64,000 nt of DNA from Podaxis mareebaensis (taxonomy: Eukaryota; Basidiomycota; Agaricomycetes; Agaricales; Agaricaceae). Positions 58,100 to 64,000 of the stretch are shown in pieces (position 1 is the stretch's first letter; the number at the start of each line of letters is the position of its first letter). The notes under the pieces were generated by a model. That model saw nothing but the letters and a program-made list of their open reading frames with translations, searched no databases and had not been told where the DNA came from. A program made the translations under genes and the position numbers. The stretch lies in assembly GCA_018524725.1 (NCBI GenBank), contig JAEUWP010000335.1, positions 124,001-188,000 of the forward strand, written 5' to 3'.

Positions 58100-61000
58100 T
58101 CACCAGAAGAACAGCCTGCGCATGGCCTGTGCGTCTTGCTTAGGGAGGTTGTGATGAGGAAGGAGACCATAATCTCCAACTTCAGGATCCTTAAGGCGGG
58201 CTCTCTGCATCTGTTGAAGATATGAGATATTCTGAGAAGGCAATATTCACGTCAAACCGCACCTCCAAGCTCATGACTGTTCGTTTGATAAAGAGGTCTC
58301 GAATGTGTTTACGGTCCGGGAAATTGTAATCCGTAGAGCTACGGCATTGGTTTTGGCATTGGGTCGTGACCGATACAAACCTTCCCATCATGCTGAATTT
58401 GGCCCAATGTATCTTGGTAGGATCGTCTTCCTTGAAGTCTCTGTTAGCTTCTTGAGCCTTAATCATGTCAGCGATATGGACCTCCCTAGAGAAAAGTGAG
58501 CAAGCGTAGGCGGCAAGTTGAAAGGCGTCATACATAGCGGGGATACAAGAACCCTTGCTATTTCGGAGGGCAAGTCGATAGGCACGGTGGGCGCGAAGCT
58601 GTTGTAAAAGAACTTCCCATGATTGCAAGTTCTTTGCCTGCTCTGGCGACCTGCTCTTGAATAATTCCATTGTTTCATCACCTGGATATGTGGCGCTGTT
58701 GATACCCGCGACAAAAGCGCGAAGTGCTGAGTAGTTGTTCAGCGTCCTCAGTCTTGCAGCAATGTCAACCATCTTCTCCATTTGTCGAGCGCGCCTCTGC
58801 GGCTTATCATGACATAGGATCAGAGAGACAACCCTGCATGAAACCTCGGGTTATAAACAGCAATACCAAATCCAATGATTGATATTTACCAGTCTCCAAT
58901 ATGATTGGCGATGGTGTTGAAAGCCACAATAGGGTCATCCGGTTTCTTCTGCTTCAAAAAAACGAAATGCATCCAATCACGGTTCTTGGCAGGTAGGTTA
59001 GAAGATGCGGAGTCAAATAGGAGTAATATTACTAACTGTGATGTTAAGGAAGTATCTGGCTTCCACACGGGTGATCTCCTCTGCAATTTCCGACGCATCT
59101 ATCGCCATGACCTCATTAGCGATTCGGAGAAGTTCTTTGAGCTGTTGTTTGGATGAAGGATCCGTATGGTCTGATGAGCCATTGAGTGCGAGGCCTAAAC
59201 TCTTCACCAGAGGTAGGCTAGGTTTGCGTTCCCTCGAGTTTGTACCTGAAGAGTTGCTGACGGCCGGTAGCGGGAGCGGCGGGGGAGGTTCGGATATGTT
59301 CAAAACAGGTGATTCAGGAGAAGAGTGCTTGCTACCGTCAAGCTTGACATAGTCTTCATCGTCAATTAGACTTTCTCCATCGCTCTCTTCCGTTATCTCT
59401 GGTTTGAGTGCCCATATTGCATCCTGGTCCTGGAGTGTGGGAAGGACTTCCAAGAATGGCAAAAGTTGTGAACCGTAATGTAGGAGATGCGTTTTGGCAA
59501 GAATTGAACGTATAAGGGCGTTAAGGGCTCCAGATGTATTCTTGACGGCAAAGTCAGTGGGATAATCCGCGACCCAAACCTCTAGAAGGTGACATATCCT
59601 GGAACAATTATTAGGTTACCAAAATTGAATAGTTGTGGTTCGAACACACCTCATCTGGGCGAAACAGGAGAACATTGGATCACCAGAAGGCTCCTCCAGT
59701 TGTCGCATCTTCTTTGTCATAGCCAAGAGAACGCTGCGAGGTGTGCAAAATCTGCGGTAGGTGAGCAAGAATGACGAGATGAAGCTCGGATCTGCGGCAA
59801 GACATCAGTTTCGAACACCAAAAGTCAGATCGTGCTAACTGTACCATCTCCGCTGACAGAGATAAACAAAAGCTTGTCCAATAATGTATCTAGAGTAGCA
59901 AATTGCGCGGGTTTCCTAGAAGGACATGAATAATCGAAAGGATACACAAAAATGGGGATAAACGCACGGTTTATCCTTCTCCTTCCCTGGTGGCTGGGGA
60001 GGAGCTTCAACTATAGGATCGATGACTTCACCGTCTTCAAGATCATTACCAGAATGAGCTTGATGAACTTCGTCGTCATCATCGCTAAGGATGGCTTCAC
60101 CTGCCGAGCGAAGCCTAGCCAAATGACCTTCGAAGGTTTGATCCCCATTATTTTGGGCTTGGATGGAAGAAGTAGCTGGAAAAGCGGTGGTTGGCGTGGG
60201 CTTGTCTGGAGGGTGAGCATAGTGAAGCTGGAGTGGGGGTTGAGGTTGAGGTTGATGGTGGTGATATGGCGGGGGTGGCAGAGGATGTGGGGGAGGAGGG
60301 TGAGGTTGAGCTACAGTTGGTGTGGCAGTGCGCGAGCCCTCCCACGGAGGCGGAGATGCAAGGACGTCTGGGGAAGCGGGATTAAGGTATGCAGCGTCAG
60401 GGTGATTAATGGTATCAATGGCCTCTGTTTCAAATGACTTGAGTGACAGGCAAAGGGTGGTAAAAGAAAGTACGGACTTCTATGTCGGAACACAGCCTTG
60501 AGTAACCAATCAAACGAACGTTTGAGTTTATCCTTCCCGATGTCGGTTTGGATAGTAACTTCAACTAAGCCTGCACGATACTGCTGAAGTAATCTTGACA
60601 CATATTCAGGCTCAATCTGGGGCTCCAGGTCCGCCTTGCATGCTAGCACGATTATCGGGAGTCTCATGGCATGGTATGCGCCTTGAACCTGTTTAATACT
60701 GGCGTCGCTGGCTGAGTGAGAAAACACTCACGGAGCAGCGATTCGACAGGCTTGAAGGAAGCACGGTCTGCCGAACTGTAACATATTACCGCGCCGTCGA
60801 TAGAGGGAACGGCTTCTGGCCACAGGTGATCTCGCGGAATGTGACCATCCGTCAATGCTACGTCAATTTCTATCACAGTCAGAGGGCAGTCTGGAAACTT
60901 GTCTCGATTGATTGTGCCCAAACGGTAGGTGTCTAACAAACGTGATAACATCAGGCGGCAATGTCTTAGCTAGAAGAAAGGCTTACACATAGGAACCGAA

Positions 61001-62022
61001 GTATTACCGACAACCCTTTGCACTGTTGAAGGCAGTGGATCAGAGAGGTGGAAGCCAGAAAGACCCCTGCGAATGGACTGTGTTTTGCCACAGCCCGGGG
61101 CACCGATCACAATGAGAGTGACGTTTTCGCTCATGACCGGAGGTGGCGGCGGCGGGATCTATGGAGGCTTCATTGAGATTAAGAACGTGTCGTATCATTT
61201 GTCACATACGTTGGAAAACTGGGTATTGACAACCATTCGCTTGGGTGGGGGGTTAGATTGCGCGCCAATACTCACACTCCGAGTACGACCTGGATTGGAA
61301 GGGGTATTTATGAGGCGCCGAGGAACAGGTTGGTGAGTGGGGGAAGCATGAGAGGCATGCCCCATGTGCTCGGATGGGGGACTGGTAGGAGAAAGGGGAA
61401 CAGAAATTTCGTTGGCAGAAGAGGGCGTTCTGGCGGGTAGAGGAAGTTCACCACCGCGTACGGGGAGCCTGGAAGGATCTGGCCCTTTTAAAGAGGAAAG
61501 ACGGAAGCGTTGTTCGCGGTCTGGAAGCGGATGTCGGTCGACGTCTGGATCGGCTTGTTGCTGTTGTTCACGAACAGAGCTGACACTTGCCCCACGGTTG
61601 CGGCTAGATCGCAAGTCAGCTGCAGACTCCCGACGAAACGCAGACGTCAATCCGGCAACGAAACCCCGCGATGCCGGCGGTTGGGTATCCCTGTGCTGAC
61701 GCGGCGACGAAAGCGAAGGCGGTGTAACGAAGGAGTCGACGGAAATGGACTTCCGAAGAGGAGGAGGGCTGAGGGACTGACGAGGTTGAGAAGAGGGTGG
61801 AAGGTTCGGATTTATGGCCTGGAACGCAGAAGAAAGGGAGTCCGCGAAGGGCATATTCGAGTCGCCCGCGGTGTTCTGGAGGTCGAGCGGAGGCAGCTGA
61901 GGCAGCTGAGGCAAGGAAAGGGGGTTTGCCATCGTCTCCGACGATGAGGAGGAACACAAAGGACGCTGGGGTGGGGAAGTGTGGGAGGAGAGTGACAATT
62001 GAGTTTGTGACAAAACATTCAT
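58100..62022 (-). CDS. RasGEF (Cdc25-like) with N-terminal degenerate G domain
   Basis: This is a Ras guanine-nucleotide exchange factor. The N terminus (MNVLSQTQLSLSSHTSPPQR from 62022; a second in-frame ATG at 61932 starts MANPLSLPQL) is a Ser/Pro-rich region with NPPPKRMVVNTQFSN. A splice joins IPPPPPPVMSENVTLIVIGA, leading into a Walker-A loop GAPGCGKT. More G-domain sequence follows in RDHLWPEAVPSIDGAVICYS and LACKADLEPQI, where the usual NKxD is CKAD; no DxxG appears as WDTAG. Next are a Pro/His/Gln-rich linker, a RasGEF_N domain (DPSFISSFLLTYRRF, about 59800-59640), an acidic linker, and the catalytic RasGEF domain (58781-58260: ALRAFVAGINSATYPGDETM, then HWAKFSMMGRFVSVTTQC). The last exon ends QDAQAMRRLFFW at 58100. 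The protein is about 1,100 residues in about 13 exons. A fused GTPase-like domain is unusual. It lies head to head with SurE. Confidence 0.86.
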
Positions 62023-62056
62023 CCATATCTGTCCACAAGACTTCCCTCACCCCCTC

Positions 62057-63441
62057 ATGCCTGCATCTCCAACCGTCCTTCTCACGGTACGATCCCAAGG
62101 TCCGTTGTTCCTGCACATACTTATTCCTGTCAGAACGATGATGGGCCTCCAAACTCGAAGGAGTCTCCCTATGTCCTAGGTCTCTATCGTCATCTCACAG
62201 AAAACCTCGGTATTCCTTCTTTCCCTTTGTTCAACTGCCATATCTCACCCAAGCTCAGGCTGGAAGGTCAAAGTCGTCCTCCCCAGTAGCCAAAAATCCT
62301 GGATTGGTACGATAATCCCCGAATTACGGAATATATCTCAACCTATAGTATACCCCAGGCAAGGCATATCATATCAAAGAAATAACAAAGGGCTCCTACT
62401 TCTACCCAAAGGAGGATGGTCAAGGCGAGATCGTGGATACTTCACGGCCACTCAAAGACGGGGAGCTAGTCTGTCTAACTTCCCCTTTGTCTTAAGCATG
62501 GGCTAATTCAGGCGGCTAAATTACAGGCGGAATGGATCCTCCTCGATGGCGTATGAGTCTTATTATCTGCCAACCACTTCCCTTTTTACCTTCAATGTTA
62601 CGTAGACGCCAGCTACATGCGCCAATGTTGCGCTTCACAACCTATGGCCGGGACAGATAGATCTTGTTGTGAGAACGCTTGCCTATGCCCTCCCCTTTTG
62701 CTCTCTGACCAGTTTTTCATGTAGATATCCGGTCCTAATTTAGGCCGTAACACATCTGGTCCGTCTGTGTGTCCCGCAAAATTGCAACAGTTACTTGAAC
62801 TCTGACCTACAGCTGCGTTCGCCCTTTCCTCCGGTACGATTGGTGCTGCTCTCTCCTCGTCTTTATCCAAGATCCGCTCCATCGCCCTCTCGTATGGCAT
62901 TGTCGTCTATCCCACTCCCATATCCTATCATGAACCCGCCCACCGATTAGGGAGTCGAATCATCGAACATCTCTGGTATAATTGGGGAGAAGATCACTGC
63001 GGATTGCGGGATGGAGAAGTCGACCTGTACAGCATCAATATTCCTCTTATCGAAGACCTTCTATCCGGGGAAGGCCTGAAGATATGCTGGACAAATATTT
63101 GGCGAAACTCTTATGGCCGCCTTTTCAAGAGACTCTCGACTGAGCTTTCGCCGGATCAAAAGCAATCCGACGCTATTATTACAAGCGGAGAGCAGCAAGG
63201 CGAGGCCAAAACCGCCACCGCTGGACCTCTGCCCGCTGAGGCTGGGGGCCTCCTGTTCAAATGGGCTCCTGAGATGAAGAGCCTCATTACGCCATCCCTT
63301 TCCTCGCTTCCCGTAGGCTCAGATGGATGGGCAATCCATCAAGGCTACGTGAGCGTTACACCTTTACGCGCCAGCTTCGGAGAGCCACACACCCATCAAA
63401 GTACCGAGGTTGAGGACAGAATCTGGAAGATGAGGCTGTAG
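62057..63441 (+). CDS. SurE-type 5'/3'-nucleotidase (survival protein SurE family)
   Basis: This is a metal-dependent nucleoside-monophosphate phosphatase of the SurE family. Exon 1 (62057-62086) encodes MPASPTVLLT. A 47-bp intron joins NDDGPPNSKESPYVLGLYRH, which carries the metal-binding Asp-Asp of the N-DD-G-x-x signature. Further blocks are GWKVKVVLPSSQKSWIG, the LWPGQIDLVV/SGPNLGRNTS exon pair with the family's SGPN-x-G motif (about 62640-62760), and VDLYSINIPLIEDLLSGEGL. The end is SDGWAIHQGYVSVTPLRASF with the stop at 63441. The length of about 350 residues fits a SurE domain alone. The TTL domain of yeast Pby1 is absent. The start lies 34 bp from the possible RasGEF start at 62022, or 124 bp from the ATG at 61932. 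Confidence 0.88.
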
Positions 63442-63541
63442 CTTAATTACCTGTAATAGCTTCAGCAACGATTATTGATATTCAACTGAGTATTCTCTAG
63501 GATACAAGTTATTGATCATTCCGTATCTCGTAATCAATTCA

Positions 63542-64000
63542 TCAAAATAGGAGCGCAGCTGGTGCCGCAAGCAATGTTGTCCACAACGGCAAAGGTCCCC
63601 GAGCTGGGACAGGGGGTTCGTCGGCGCCTGATACCAGCCCGTTGAGGCCTTGCTTGCGGTACACCTTTAGCGAATTGATGATCCAAGTTGCATTCTATGA
63701 ATTCACGCAATGAGACGAATCCGTGGCAAACTCGTTCAGATAATATACCTCAAAATTCCCAGGATCTCGAAGTCGCTCGGGGCAAGTCCCAGGACAACCC
63801 GAGGTCGCGTAAGAGTTGCCTGCCCAATCACCTATGGAGGAGCTGGTGCTCAGAACCCTGGCGCAATTAGACCGGTTCCTTCACATACCGCAGAAAGTGA
63901 TATCTTGTAGGGTCAGCCAGTGATCTGATAAACCCTCTGGATAAAAGACTCACTCAGGATAATGGTGTGGTTCTTGAAAAATGCCAGTGGGTCACACTGA
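63542..64000 (-). CDS. GH16 beta-glucanase, C-terminal part (cut by window edge)
   Basis: These are the 3' exons of a gene that begins beyond the right edge. Spliced, they read CDPLAFFKNHTIILS, then DITFCGDWAGNSYATSGCPG, TCPERLRDPGNFENATWIIN and SLKVYRKQGLNGLVSGADEP. This is the C-terminal Cys-rich block (FCGDWAG-x-x-(Y/W)-x3-GCPGTC) typical of fungal GH16 mixed-linkage and 1,3-beta-glucanases. The last residues, PLWTTLLAAPAALLF, form a hydrophobic tail with small residues upstream, so a GPI-anchored, wall-associated enzyme is likely. The catalytic E-x-D-x-x-E motif would lie outside the window. Introns are about 50-57 bp, with borders at 63950-63900 and around 63855-63690. The gene ends 100 bp from SurE. 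Confidence 0.8.

Noticed and set aside
59630..59660. tRNA-like T-arm (GGTTCGAAC)
   Set aside because: It lies in a RasGEF intron/exon border; no acceptor stem, D arm or anticodon arm can be drawn.
1..64000. Enrichment of CACGTG in intergenic DNA
   Set aside because: About a dozen sites were noticed, close to what chance gives for a 6-base palindrome in 64 kb. Only the close pair near the elongase is kept.
1..64000. Biosynthetic cluster, CRISPR array or defence locus
   Set aside because: Gene content is housekeeping and eukaryotic. No core synthase genes, spaced repeats or NLR-like proteins were seen.

Overview
This is a gene-dense nuclear segment from a filamentous basidiomycete, most likely an Agaricomycete. 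The evidence is short GT-AG introns of about 45-60 bp throughout, many small exons, genes on both strands about 2.7 kb apart, roughly 50% GC, and fungal-type proteins such as VPS13, Rev3, Drs1, Gpi2, ELO and a Cdc25-like RasGEF. There is no operon structure, CRISPR array, rRNA or recognisable tRNA.

Layout from left to right: AP-2 alpha-adaptin (+), a PH-C2-RasGAP protein (-), a fatty-acid elongase (-), a 5'-truncated LINE insertion with a target-site duplication that splits a possible small minus-strand ORF, and the very large VPS13 gene (+, 11.6 kb). Next come a DENN-domain protein (-), a NIPA-type magnesium transporter (-), a small AGTRAP-like membrane protein (+), DNA polymerase zeta Rev3 (-), glucose-6-phosphate 1-epimerase (-), the PP2A scaffold subunit A (+), and a secreted Cys/His/Gly-rich protein (+). 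The right half holds a four-exon membrane protein resembling the DUF4870/UPF0132 type (-), ribosomal protein eS24 (+), ARP1/centractin (-), a signal-peptide Cys-rich single-pass protein (+), a 91-residue SVIP-like Cdc48-binding protein (+), GPI2/PIG-C (+), a bZIP factor (-), APC4 (-), DEAD-box helicase DRS1 (+), a RasGEF carrying an N-terminal degenerate G domain (-), SurE 5'-nucleotidase (+), and the 3' part of a GH16 glucanase (-).

Most genes are housekeeping: vesicle traffic and membrane contact (AP-2, VPS13, DENN, dynactin ARP1), lipid and GPI synthesis (ELO, GPI2), translation and ribosome biogenesis (eS24, DRS1), cell cycle (APC4, PP2A-A) and repair (REV3). A Ras off-switch (RasGAP) and a Ras on-switch (RasGEF) both lie in the window, about 50 kb apart.

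The less ordinary items are the small spliced genes. They are the SVIP-like protein with a textbook VCP-interacting motif, the GTPase-like/RasGEF fusion, the secreted repeat protein whose in-frame 51-bp intron hides its repeat symmetry, the AGTRAP-like protein, and the precisely delimited LINE insertion. No metabolic gene cluster or defence system was seen. All gene models were built by eye from splice sites and protein similarity recalled from memory, so internal exon borders of the large genes are approximate.
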